From Geodermatophilus saharensis (lineage in GTDB: Bacteria; Actinomycetota; Actinomycetes; Mycobacteriales; Geodermatophilaceae), in contig NZ_FZOH01000003.1 in the NCBI RefSeq assembly GCF_900188205.1, forward strand, positions 270,539 to 334,538: 64,000 bases of DNA, given 5' to 3'. Below the pieces are notes generated by a model. The model saw only the letters and a list, made by a program, of their open reading frames with translations. It made no database searches and was not told where the DNA came from. A program made the translations under genes and the position numbers. This document shows positions 25,882 through 34,373 of this stretch, piece by piece (the stretch's first letter is position 1; each line of letters starts with the position of its first letter).

Positions 25882-26628
25882 GTGGACCAGGACCTGCGCC
25901 TCGCACCCCGCAGCGGACCGCGTGTCACGCTGCTCGACGGCTTCTCCCTCGCGGCCGGTGACCTGCCGGCCGCCGGGGACCTGCCCCCGGCCGTGCAACG
26001 GCTGGTGGCCCTGCTGTGCCTGACCGGCCGGCCGGCCCGCGCGGCGGTGTCCGGCCGGCTGTGGCCCGACGTCGACGAGGACCGGGCCCGGGCCAGCCTG
26101 CGGTCGGCGCTGTGGCGGCTGCGCCGCTGCGCACCCGGGCTGGTCGACACCGCGGACGGCGCGCTGCGCATCGCCGACGGCGTGCGCGTCGACGTGCGCG
26201 AGCTGCAGGAGTGGGCCGTGCACGTCCGCGACCCGCGGGTGGCCGCCGGCCGGCTGACGCTGCCGCGCCCGGCCCTCCTCGGGGACCTGCTGCCGGGCTG
26301 GTACGACGACTGGGTGCTGCCGGAGCGCGACCGGCTCACCCAGCTGCGGCTGCACGCGCTGGAGACCCTGGCCGGGCGGCTGCGCGCCGCCGGCCGCTAC
26401 GCCGACGCGCTGCAGGCGGCCCACCTGGCCGTGCGGGCCGAGCCGCTCCGGGAGAGCGCCCACCGCACCGTGGTGCAGGTGCACCTGGCCGAGGGCAACC
26501 TGGCCGAGGCGCTGCGCGCCCACGACACGTTCCGCGACCTGCTGCGCCAGGAGCTCGGCGTGCCGCCGACCGGGCAGATGACCCGGCTGGTGCAGGGCCT
26601 GGGCCGGCCGCGCCGGGCCGCCTCCTGA
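25882..26628 (+). CDS. BTAD (SARP-like) transcriptional activator domain protein
   Basis: 248 residues, GTG at 25882 with GGAGGGG upstream. A degenerate N-terminal winged-helix-like part (AVQRLVALLCLTGRPARAAVSGRLWPD then RASLRSALWRLRR) is followed by the bacterial transcriptional activator domain with three TPR-like helices (LTQLRLHALETLAGRLRAAGRYADALQAA to LRQELGVPPTGQM). This is the layout of small SARP/AfsR relatives, which activate neighbouring biosynthetic genes. It leads a three-gene operon with the 101-residue protein and the dioxygenase-cytochrome b5 fusion and is the obvious candidate activator for it. Confidence 0.88.
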   Translation: MDQDLRLAPRSGPRVTLLDGFSLAAGDLPAAGDLPPAVQRLVALLCLTGRPARAAVSGRLWPDVDEDRARASLRSALWRLRRCAPGLVDTADGALRIADGVRVDVRELQEWAVHVRDPRVAAGRLTLPRPALLGDLLPGWYDDWVLPERDRLTQLRLHALETLAGRLRAAGRYADALQAAHLAVRAEPLRESAHRTVVQVHLAEGNLAEALRAHDTFRDLLRQELGVPPTGQMTRLVQGLGRPRRAAS

Positions 26629-26644
26629 CCCCGGGATCCGCGCC

Positions 26645-26950
26645 ATGACCGACGACGCCCCGTCCTCGCCGTACCTGCGCGCCCTCGAGCGCGCCCGCGC
26701 CCTCGGCCGCGCCGACGGGCTCCTCGAGGCCGCCGCCGGGCCGGCGGGGGAGGCGGTCCTGCTGGGGGCGTGCTGCCACGGGCGCGGCCCGGACGGGCTG
26801 GCCCTCCTGGTCTGGGACGGCGCGGGCAGCGCACCGGCCGGGGTCCGGCTCAACGCCCCCGCCTGGTACGCGGACGGCTTCCGCGGCGCCCTGGCCGAGG
26901 CCGAGCGGAACCGCCGCCGGGTGCCCCGGCCACGGCCGCCCAGCGACTGA
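26645..26950 (+). CDS. hypothetical protein (101 aa) in dioxygenase-b5 operon
   Basis: ATG at 26645, 16 nt after the regulator stop and 22 nt before the fusion gene. It begins with a helix (SPYLRALERARALGRADGLLEAAAG), then a beta-rich middle with a CC pair (VLLGACCHGRGPDGLALLVWDGA), a WYADGF segment and a basic Pro-rich tail. I do not recognise a family. Tight spacing says it works with its neighbours, but nothing in the sequence names a role. Confidence 0.7.
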   Translation: MTDDAPSSPYLRALERARALGRADGLLEAAAGPAGEAVLLGACCHGRGPDGLALLVWDGAGSAPAGVRLNAPAWYADGFRGALAEAERNRRRVPRPRPPSD

Positions 26951-26972
26951 CCGCCGGCTGCGAGGAGGTGCC

Positions 26973-28973
26973 GTGCCCCCGGTCCGCACCGCGCCGGCAG
27001 CGCGGGTGCTCGCCGCCGCGGCGGAGGTCGACGCCCGCCTGGGGCACGAGAACCTGGGCCCGCTGTCGGCCGCGCGCGGGTTCCTGCCCACCCGTCCGCC
27101 GGCGGCGCGGCTGCCGGGCACCCACGCCGCCTGGGACCGGGCGGCGGCGGAGCTGCCGGCCCTGCTGCGCGACGTCTCCGTCCGGGAGGCCGTCGAGCGG
27201 CTGCCCGTGCTGCCGGCCGACCCCGGGGCGCTGGCGGACACCGCGCTGCAGCGGGCGGCCACCGTGCTGGGCCTGCTCGCCCACGCGCACGTGCACGGCC
27301 GCGCCCCCCGGCCCGCGGGCCTGCCGCCGGCCCTCGCCGTCCCCTGGGCGCAGGTGCTGCGCCGGCTGGGCCGCTCCCCGGACCCCGTGCTGGGCTATCC
27401 CGACCTGATCGTGCACAACTGGCGCTCCGCCGCCGGGCGCGACGGCCTCCCGCTGGTGTCCGACGACCTGCGCCTGCTGGTGCCCGCGGCCGGCAACGAG
27501 GAGGAGCGCGTCTTCTACCTCACCCAGGTCGAGGTGCTGGCGCAGTGCGCGCCGGTGGTCCCGGCGGCGGCCGACGCCCAGCAGGCGGTCCTCGACGACG
27601 ACGCCGAGGCGCTGGGCGCCGCCCTCGACGCGGTGACCGCGGCGCTGCGGGCCGCGACCCGGTCGCTGCGGCTGATCGACCCCCGGCCCGGCGGCCGCAC
27701 CCGCGTCGACCCCGTCGTCTGGGCCAAGACCGTGGCCCCGCTCGCGGTGCCGCTGCGGGCCGGTGACCTCGGGCCCAGCGGCACGGCCTCCCCGGTCTTC
27801 GGCCTGCTCGACGCGCTCCTCGGCCGGCGCGACCACTCCAGCCAGCTCGGGCAGGAGATCCTGCGGCACCGCCGCAGCGCCCCGCCGCGCTGGCGGCGGT
27901 TCGCCGACGCGGTCGAGGAGGTCCCGGTCGCCGCCTACGTCGACGCCCGGCGCCGGCCGCAGCTGGTGGCCTCGTTCGAGGCGGCGCGGGAGGCCCACGC
28001 CGGCGCCGACGGCTTCCTCGGCCGGCACCGGCGCCTGGTGTCGGGCTACCTCGCCGTCGCCTTCATGGTCGGCCGCGGGGTGACCATCGGCGGGTTCGCC
28101 GGGTCCCCGCGCGAGCTGACCTGGCACACCGTCGACGCGGCCCTCACCGCGTCCCGCGCCGAGCGGGACCCCGCACCGGCGGCCCTGCGGCCCGCCCCCG
28201 CCGCCGTCCCCGGCCGGCCGGTGCGCCGGGGCCCCGGCCTGGCCGACCTCGCCGAGCACAACGACGACGAGCACGGCTGGTGGCTGGCGGTCGGCGGCCG
28301 CGTGCACGACGTCACCGCCTTCCTGCAGCGCCACCCGGGCGGGGCGGCGGTGCTGCGGGCCCACGCGGGACTGGACGCCACGACCGCCTTCGGCCGGGTG
28401 CACGGCGGCCGGCCGGGACCGGGGCACGTGCTGGCCGGCACCGACGTCGGGCCGCTGCTGCGCCCCCGCCTGACCCTGGCCCGCCCGCTGCACGACGCCT
28501 GGGCCGACGCCCTGACCGGCCTCGTCCACCTGCAGAACGCCTTCGGTCTCGACCGCTCCTTCGGGCGGGACACCGACCTGTGCCGGCCCGGCGGCGCCCG
28601 GCCGTCGGCGCTGCAGGCCGACCGGGCCGCGGACACCGCCGCGCGCTTCGGCGACGAGTACCTGCCGCGGTTCGCCGCCGAGGCCCTCGCGCCCCTCGCC
28701 GCCCGCGTGCTCCGCGAGCAAGGCGCGGCGCCCCGCGGGATCAGGACGGTCCCCGGGCCGCCGCCGGCGGGGACCCTCCGGCACCGGCTCGACCTGGTCG
28801 AGCGGCGGCTGGCCACCACCAAGGCGCTGCTGGTCGCCGGCGCGCGGGCCTTCGACGCGTGGGGCGACACCGTCCTGGCCCGCGGCGACCTGTGGTGCCT
28901 GGCGGCGCGGGCGGTCCCGGTCTGCGCCGGGGCGGCCACCGTCGCCGTGCACCGGGTCCGGCCCGCGCGCTGA
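26973..28973 (+). CDS. indoleamine 2,3-dioxygenase-like haem protein fused to a cytochrome b5 domain
   Basis: 666 residues, GTG at 26973 after GAGGAGGT. Residues 1-400 read like the IDO fold: LAVPWAQVLRRLG and YPDLIVHNWR in the N half, SPVFGLLDALLG in the middle, and His352 in FLGRHRRLVSGYL where the proximal haem His of IDO lies. Residues about 415-497 are a cytochrome b5-like haem domain, with axial His454 in HPGG and His477 in FGRVH. Residues 500-666 are a helical region I cannot place. IDO cleaves the Trp indole ring, and cytochrome b5 is a known reductant of mammalian IDO. By eye the Trp-binding Arg of human IDO1 (Arg231) is Ala255 here, so the substrate may not be free Trp. Third gene of an operon. 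Confidence 0.7.
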   Translation: MPPVRTAPAARVLAAAAEVDARLGHENLGPLSAARGFLPTRPPAARLPGTHAAWDRAAAELPALLRDVSVREAVERLPVLPADPGALADTALQRAATVLGLLAHAHVHGRAPRPAGLPPALAVPWAQVLRRLGRSPDPVLGYPDLIVHNWRSAAGRDGLPLVSDDLRLLVPAAGNEEERVFYLTQVEVLAQCAPVVPAAADAQQAVLDDDAEALGAALDAVTAALRAATRSLRLIDPRPGGRTRVDPVVWAKTVAPLAVPLRAGDLGPSGTASPVFGLLDALLGRRDHSSQLGQEILRHRRSAPPRWRRFADAVEEVPVAAYVDARRRPQLVASFEAAREAHAGADGFLGRHRRLVSGYLAVAFMVGRGVTIGGFAGSPRELTWHTVDAALTASRAERDPAPAALRPAPAAVPGRPVRRGPGLADLAEHNDDEHGWWLAVGGRVHDVTAFLQRHPGGAAVLRAHAGLDATTAFGRVHGGRPGPGHVLAGTDVGPLLRPRLTLARPLHDAWADALTGLVHLQNAFGLDRSFGRDTDLCRPGGARPSALQADRAADTAARFGDEYLPRFAAEALAPLAARVLREQGAAPRGIRTVPGPPPAGTLRHRLDLVERRLATTKALLVAGARAFDAWGDTVLARGDLWCLAARAVPVCAGAATVAVHRVRPAR

Positions 28974-28976
28974 GGG

Positions 28977-29008
28977 CCGGCCTCCCGGGACGTCGCCCGG
29001 GAGGCCGG
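28977..29008. terminator. Convergent terminator hairpin
   Basis: Perfect 13-bp arms (28977-28989 and 28996-29008) with a 6-nt loop, filling the gap between the fusion gene and the subtilase gene. Confidence 0.7.
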
Positions 29009-29014
29009 GCCGTC

Positions 29015-30430
29015 TCACACGGGCAGGATCCGCAGGGGGACGCCGAAGCCGTCGAGCCGGGGGGTCCCGTTCTTCCGCTGTGAGTGCACACCGGCCTCGG
29101 CGAGCAGCGCGTCGAGCGCCGCCCGCGCCGACGGGGCCCGCCGGTCGCGCACCATCCGGACGACCGCCCCGGCCACCTGCGGAGCCGCGAACGAGGTGCC
29201 GCTCCAGGTGGCCCACGAGCTCGGCCCGAAGACGTCGGGGTCCAGCGCGTCCGACGACGGCGCCTCCTCGCCGATGACGTAGGTGGACACGACGCCCTGC
29301 CCGAGGGTCGAGCAGGTCACCCAGTCACCCCGCGAGGACCACTCCGCCCCCACGACCTGCTGGTCGTCCCGGTCGTCCAGGCGCAGCGCGGCCACGGCCA
29401 CCACGTGCCGCTCGAACCCCGGCTCGGCGGCGAACGCCGCGGGCCAGCACGGGCGGCCGTCGTCGCCGAAGTTGCCCGCCGCGCAGACGACGAGCAGGTG
29501 GCGACGCGCGCGGTCGGCGATCGCGATCGCGCTGCGCAGGGCCCGCTCCATCGCCAGCGGCGGCCGGTCGTCGGCCGTCTGGAAGCCGAGGGACAGGTTG
29601 ATCACCTCCGCGCCGTCCTGGGCCGCGCGCACGACCTCCCGGCCGATGTCGACCTCGTCGCCCTCGCCCTCGGTGTCCAGCGCGCGCCGCAGCACGAGCC
29701 GGGCACCCGGCGCGACCTGCTGCACGATGCCGGCGGTGAAGGTGCCGTGCCCGGCCGCGCGGTCGAGGTAGTGGTCGGCCGGGACGACGTCGAGCAGGTC
29801 GAGGTTGTCCGTGCCGGCCAGGCCGGCCAGCCAGCCGTCGCCGCGCTGCTCGGCGCTCACCCCGTTGTCGACGACCGCGACGACGGGGTCCCCGCCCTTC
29901 CGGGGCTCGGCCTGGAAGTCCCAGGACCCGCCACGGCCCGGGCCGGAGGGCTCCGGCCCGCCCGCGGCCTTCCGGATCGCCCCCAGCAGGGAGACGTGGC
30001 TGGGCGCCGCGCGGCCCGCGGTCACCGCCCGTGCCACGGCCCCCGAGGCGCGCAGGCTCCGGGCGCCGGCCCCGACGGTCACGAGCACCCGCAGGTCGTC
30101 GACCCCGGGGACGGCGACCACCTGCGGCGCGTAGTACATCGCCTCCAGCTCGGCGAGCACCCGGGGCACGTCCGCCCGGCGCACGACGAGCCGGTTCGGG
30201 GTCACGGCCGTCCCGTCCTCCTCGAGCCGGATGCGGGCCGGACCGAGGCCGCTGCGCCGCTCCTGCAGGTCGGTCAGGGCACGCACGTGGTCCTCCCGGG
30301 GACCTCCGCTGGCGGCCATCTCGGCCAGCCACGCGGCGATCTGGGTCCGCACCGCGGCCCGCTGGGCCGTGATCTGCTCCGGGGAGCGCCGGTCGTCCGG
30401 TGCCTGGGGGAACTGGTGGGCGTCCGCCAT
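29015..30430 (-). CDS. S8 family serine peptidase (subtilase), apparently cytoplasmic
   Basis: 471 residues, ATG at 30430 with GGAGGAG upstream. The catalytic triad is complete: Asp188 in VVAVVDNGV, His228 in GHGTFTAGI, Ser413 in GTSFAAPQVAG, with oxyanion Asn320 in CAAGNFG. There is no signal peptide; the first 180 residues form a charged N-terminal region that may be a prodomain or recognition domain. Cytoplasmic subtilases next to a CHAT protease are unusual; I infer an intracellular proteolytic module. Divergent from the CHAT gene across 47 bp. Confidence 0.9.
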   Translation of the reverse strand: MADAHQFPQAPDDRRSPEQITAQRAAVRTQIAAWLAEMAASGGPREDHVRALTDLQERRSGLGPARIRLEEDGTAVTPNRLVVRRADVPRVLAELEAMYYAPQVVAVPGVDDLRVLVTVGAGARSLRASGAVARAVTAGRAAPSHVSLLGAIRKAAGGPEPSGPGRGGSWDFQAEPRKGGDPVVAVVDNGVSAEQRGDGWLAGLAGTDNLDLLDVVPADHYLDRAAGHGTFTAGIVQQVAPGARLVLRRALDTEGEGDEVDIGREVVRAAQDGAEVINLSLGFQTADDRPPLAMERALRSAIAIADRARRHLLVVCAAGNFGDDGRPCWPAAFAAEPGFERHVVAVAALRLDDRDDQQVVGAEWSSRGDWVTCSTLGQGVVSTYVIGEEAPSSDALDPDVFGPSSWATWSGTSFAAPQVAGAVVRMVRDRRAPSARAALDALLAEAGVHSQRKNGTPRLDGFGVPLRILPV

Positions 30431-30477
30431 CGGGGATCTCCTCCTCGCCGCGCCGGGATCGGGGCAGAATCGTCCCG

Positions 30478-33102
30478 GTGACCGGCGTCACACCGGAAGA
30501 GCCGATCGGCTCCCTCCTGATACGCGCGCAGCAGGCCTACGACGGCGTCGTGGGCGACCCGCGGCGCTTCGACCGGGTCGCCGCCGACGTCGTCGAGGCC
30601 GCCCGCCGGGCCCCCGATCCCGAGGCGCTGGTGGTCGGCCTGCGTGCGGTGGCCTGGTCGGCCCGGGCCCGGCGGGACAACCGGCGGGCCCTGCGCCTCC
30701 TCGACGAGGCCCTCCGGCTGGCCCGGCGGGCCGGGCTGACCTCCCGGATCGCGGAGCTGCTCGTCACCCGGGCCGCGGTGGCCCTCGAGCTGGGACGGGT
30801 CGCCGTCGCGCTGCGCGACCTGGACCGGGCCGTGCCCGCCGACGGCCGCCCCCCGCCGGAGGCGGACTTCATGCGTGCGGTGCTGCTGCACAACCTCGGG
30901 CGGCTCGAGCCCGCCGCGGCGTCCTACCGCCGGGTGGTGGCCGACCCCGCGGCGACGCTGGACAACCGGGGGAGCGCGGCCAACAACCTCGCCCTGGTGG
31001 CCGCCTCCCGGGGCCGGTTCGACGAGAGCCTGCGGCACCTCGACCGCGCCGAGCAGCTGGCCGCCGGCATCGGGCCGTCGATGTACGCGTTCGTGGCGCA
31101 CAACCGGGGGCTGGTGCTGGCCCAGAGCGGGCGGCTGGCGGAGGGGCTGGCCCAGCTCGACCGCGCGACGGAGCTGTTCACGCAGACCGGCGTGCCGCTG
31201 GGCGAGTACCACATGGAGTACGCCGACGTGCTGGCCGAGCTGCGGCTGCTGCCGGAGGCGCGGGAGCTGGCCGGGCGCGCCGCGGCCGACCTCGACGCCC
31301 AGGGCGTGCTGCTCCTCGCTGCCGAGGCGCGGCTGACCGTGGCACACACGGCGCTGCTCGCCGGGGACGCCGCGGCGGCGAGGACGGCGGCCGACGCGGC
31401 GGAGGCGCTGTTCCGGCGGCAGCGGCGGACGGCCTGGGCCGCGCGCGCGACGGTGCTCGCCGCCGAGGCCGCCCTCCTCGACGGGAGCGGCGACCTGCCG
31501 CTGCTGCGGCGCACGGCGCGGGCCGCCGGGTTCCTCGACCGGTCGGGCGTGCCGTCGGCCGCCGCGGCCGCCCACCTGGCCGCCGGCCGGCTGGCCGCGG
31601 AGCTGGGGCGCCCCCGGGTCGCCCGGCGCTGCCTCGGGGCAGCGCGCGACCGCAGCCGGCGCGGGCCGGTGCTGCTGCGCCTGCGCGGGCACCTCGCCGC
31701 CGCCTGCGCCGAGCGGCTGGCCGGCCGGGACGACGCGGTGCTGCGGCACTGCCGTGCCGGGCTCGCCGACCTCGCCCGCCACCGCGCCGCCCTCGGGTCC
31801 ACCGAGCTGCGGGCGCTGGCCTCCGGCCACGGGGTGGAGCTCGGGCGCCTGGGGCTGGAGACGCTGCTGTCCACCGGCTCCCCGCTGCGGGTGCTGGGGT
31901 GGATGGAGCAGACCCGCGCCGCCGCGCTGCTCGGCGTCGAGCCGCCGGCACCCGACGGGCTGCAGGACGAGCTCGCCGAGCTCCGGCTGGTGCACGCCGA
32001 GCTGGCGCAGGCGCTGCGCGACACCGGCGAGGAGCCGGCGGAGCTGCGCGCCCGGCAGAGCGCCGCGGAGGCGCGGCTGCGGCGGGCCACCTGGCAGCGG
32101 CCGGGCTCGGGGGCCGGCCGGGCGCCGGTCTGCACGCCCGCCGAGCTGCGCCGCCACCTCGACGGGCGCGCCCTGGCGTCGTTCGCCACGGTCGGCGGGG
32201 AGCTGGTCGCCGTCGTCCTGCACGGCGGCCGCAGCCGGCTGGTGCGGCTCGGCCCGGCGCGGCCGGTGACCGCGGAGTGCGACAGCCTGCTGTTCGCGCT
32301 GCGCCGCCTGCTGCGCCCCGGCCGGGCACCGGCGCTGGCGGCCGCGCGGGCCGCCGCCGAGCACGGGCTGCACCGGCTGGCGGACCTGCTGCTGGCCCCG
32401 CTGGGCCTGCCCGCGGACGTGCCGCTGGTGGTCGTGCCCGACGGGCGGACCCGCCGCGTGCCCTGGCCGGCCCTGCGCGGCGCCCCGGTGTCCACCGCGC
32501 CGTCGGCCGCGCTGTGGGCCCGCACCGCCGCCGCACCCCGCTCCGCCGGCCCGGTGGTGCTGGTGGCCGGGCCGCGGCTGCCCGGCGCGGTCGCCGAGGT
32601 CGAGGCCGTGCGCCGGTCCCACGCGGAGGCGACCGTCCTGACCGGCGCGGCGGCCACGGTGACCGCGACGACCGGCGCGCTGGCCGGCGCCGGCCTGGCG
32701 CACCTGGCCTGCCACGGCCGGCTGCGGTCGGACAACCCGTCCTTCTCCGCGCTGGAGCTCGCCGACGGGCTGCTGACCGTGCACGAGCTCGACCGCCGCG
32801 GCATCGCCCCCCGGCGGGTGGTGCTCGCCGCCTGCGACTCCGCCGCCGACGTCCCGTACGCCGGTGACGAGCTGCTGGGCCTCGTCAGCGCCCTGCTGGC
32901 GCGGGGGACGACGGGTGTCCTGGCGAGCACGGTCGCCGTCGGGGACCTGGAGTCCGTCGGCCTCATGGACGCCGTGCACCGCGGCCTGGCCGCCGGCCTG
33001 ACCGCAGCCGACGCGCTGCACGCCGCCCGCGCCGCGCTGGACTCCGCCGACCCGCGCTCGTTCGTCCACCGGTGCGCCTTCGGCGCCTACGGGGCCGGGT
33101 GA
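30478..33102 (+). CDS. TPR-CHAT domain protein (caspase-like protease)
   Basis: 874 residues, GTG at 30478; no good ribosome-binding site, and CAGAAT 8 nt upstream could be a -10 box, so a leaderless message is possible. Residues about 30-560 are TPR-like helical repeats (for example RRALRLLDEALRLARRAG, NLALVAASRGRFDESLRHL). Residues about 570-874 are a CHAT domain with the His-Cys dyad intact: His746 in HLACHG and Cys786 in VLAACDSA. CHAT proteins are clostripain/caspase-clan proteases; in type III-E CRISPR one is activated by RNA recognition. Here no CRISPR is seen; the trigger is unknown. Confidence 0.9.
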   Translation: MTGVTPEEPIGSLLIRAQQAYDGVVGDPRRFDRVAADVVEAARRAPDPEALVVGLRAVAWSARARRDNRRALRLLDEALRLARRAGLTSRIAELLVTRAAVALELGRVAVALRDLDRAVPADGRPPPEADFMRAVLLHNLGRLEPAAASYRRVVADPAATLDNRGSAANNLALVAASRGRFDESLRHLDRAEQLAAGIGPSMYAFVAHNRGLVLAQSGRLAEGLAQLDRATELFTQTGVPLGEYHMEYADVLAELRLLPEARELAGRAAADLDAQGVLLLAAEARLTVAHTALLAGDAAAARTAADAAEALFRRQRRTAWAARATVLAAEAALLDGSGDLPLLRRTARAAGFLDRSGVPSAAAAAHLAAGRLAAELGRPRVARRCLGAARDRSRRGPVLLRLRGHLAAACAERLAGRDDAVLRHCRAGLADLARHRAALGSTELRALASGHGVELGRLGLETLLSTGSPLRVLGWMEQTRAAALLGVEPPAPDGLQDELAELRLVHAELAQALRDTGEEPAELRARQSAAEARLRRATWQRPGSGAGRAPVCTPAELRRHLDGRALASFATVGGELVAVVLHGGRSRLVRLGPARPVTAECDSLLFALRRLLRPGRAPALAAARAAAEHGLHRLADLLLAPLGLPADVPLVVVPDGRTRRVPWPALRGAPVSTAPSAALWARTAAAPRSAGPVVLVAGPRLPGAVAEVEAVRRSHAEATVLTGAAATVTATTGALAGAGLAHLACHGRLRSDNPSFSALELADGLLTVHELDRRGIAPRRVVLAACDSAADVPYAGDELLGLVSALLARGTTGVLASTVAVGDLESVGLMDAVHRGLAAGLTAADALHAARAALDSADPRSFVHRCAFGAYGAG

Positions 33103-33254
33103 GCGGCCCGCGCGGGTATCAGGGGCGCGTCCCGGGCCTCTGAGAGGGAGCGGCGGGTCCGGGACGGTCCCGGGTGGCCGGCGCCGCGTGCTGGCAGCCG
33201 GCCCGGCGGCGGGGCACCATGCCGGTGCGGGGGCGGACAGGGAGGGAGGCGGCG

Positions 33255-33704
33255 GTGTCGGTACCGGGGCCGGGCGACGACGAGCTGCTCGGCGAGCTGC
33301 GCGCGGCGCTGCGCGCGGCCGGTACGCCCACTCCGGCGATGACCGACGCCGCCCGCGCGGCCTTCTCGTGGCGCACCGTCGACGCCGAGCTCGCCGCCCT
33401 GACCAGCGACTCGCTCGTCGACGCCACGGCGGGCGTGCGCGGTGGGCCCGGCGGCCCCCGGGACCTGGTGTTCGAGGCCGGCGACCGGTCGGTCGAGGTG
33501 GCCCGGGACGAGGACTGCCTGGTCGGGCAGCTGGTGCCGGCCGCTCCGGGGCAGGTGTCGCTGCTGTCCCCCGGCGGCGAGGTCGACCGCACCGACGCCG
33601 ACGAGTGGGGCCGGTTCCGGTTCGACCGGCCGGTGTCGGGCCCGACCCGGCTGCGCTGCGCCACGCCGTCGGGCGTGCTGGTCACCGACTGGGTGCGCCT
33701 GTGA
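33255..33704 (+). CDS. conserved hypothetical protein between CHAT and sigma factor genes
   Basis: 149 residues from GTG 33255, chosen for the GGGAGG upstream; the frame is open with coding-like third positions back to a GTG at 33174. The N-terminus is helical with AARAAFSWRTVDAELAALTSDS; the C-terminus is beta-rich and ends with a transthyretin/carboxypeptidase-regulatory-like pattern (VSLLSPGGEVDRTDADEWGRFRF). No zinc finger or membrane helix typical of an anti-sigma factor. Convergent with the sigma gene, 18 bp apart. Role unknown; regulation of the sigma factor or CHAT is a guess. Confidence 0.75.
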   Translation: MSVPGPGDDELLGELRAALRAAGTPTPAMTDAARAAFSWRTVDAELAALTSDSLVDATAGVRGGPGGPRDLVFEAGDRSVEVARDEDCLVGQLVPAAPGQVSLLSPGGEVDRTDADEWGRFRFDRPVSGPTRLRCATPSGVLVTDWVRL

Positions 33705-33722
33705 GGCGCGGCCCCGGCCGCC

Positions 33723-34295
33723 TCACACCTCCAGCAGCGCCTGCACCGCCCGGTGGGTCCGGATCCGCGCGATGGCCCGGGCCCGGGTCGGCCCGATGCT
33801 GCCGACCGGCATGTCCAGCCGGCGGCTGATCTCCTCGTAGGGCAGCGGCGGGTCCTCGATCAGCAGCAGCAGGAGGGCGCGCTGCCGCTCGGGCAGCTCG
33901 GCGAGGGCGGCGAGCAGGGCGTCGTGCCGCTCGCCCTGCAGCAGCCGGTGCTCCGGACCGGGCGTGTCGTCGTCGGGCCGCCCCCGGGTGTCGAGGTCCT
34001 CGGAGGGGACGACGCAGCGGCCGCCGTGGAGGTGGTGGCACTCGTGGCGGGTCGTGGTGGCGATCCAGCCGGGCAGCGCCCGCGGTTCCCGGATGGCGCC
34101 GAGGTGCTCGACGAGGCGCAGCCACACCGTCTGGGCGACGTCCTGGGCCTCGGCGTCCTGCAGCCGGTGCCGGCGCACGATCGACAGGACCAGCGGCAGG
34201 AAGCGCTCGACGAGGCGGTCCCAGGCCGCGGCGTCGCCGGACAGTGCCCGGGCGACCAGCGTGGCGACGGCGTCCTCGTCGGCATCGGGCTCCAC
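33723..34295 (-). CDS. ECF-like sigma-70 family RNA polymerase sigma factor
   Basis: 190 residues, GTG at 34295. Region 2: AWDRLVERFLPLVLSIVRRHRLQDAEAQDVAQTVWLRL; region 4: ALAELPERQRALLLLLIEDPPLPYEEISRRLDMPVGSIGPTRARAIARI. The sequence between them has HECHHLHGGRC, possibly metal-binding. The HTH wording (DMPVGSIGPTRARA) is typical of the actinobacterial sigma factors that accompany CHAT and subtilase genes. Likely directs the neighbouring promoters. No cognate anti-sigma factor with a ZAS motif is seen. Confidence 0.9.
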   Translation of the reverse strand: MEPDADEDAVATLVARALSGDAAAWDRLVERFLPLVLSIVRRHRLQDAEAQDVAQTVWLRLVEHLGAIREPRALPGWIATTTRHECHHLHGGRCVVPSEDLDTRGRPDDDTPGPEHRLLQGERHDALLAALAELPERQRALLLLLIEDPPLPYEEISRRLDMPVGSIGPTRARAIARIRTHRAVQALLEV

Positions 34296-34373
34296 GGACC
34301 GTCCCCCTCGCTCCCGGACGCCACGGCTGCCCCAGCCTAGTGACGCCGGTGCCGGTCGAGGCCCGGTGGAGGC

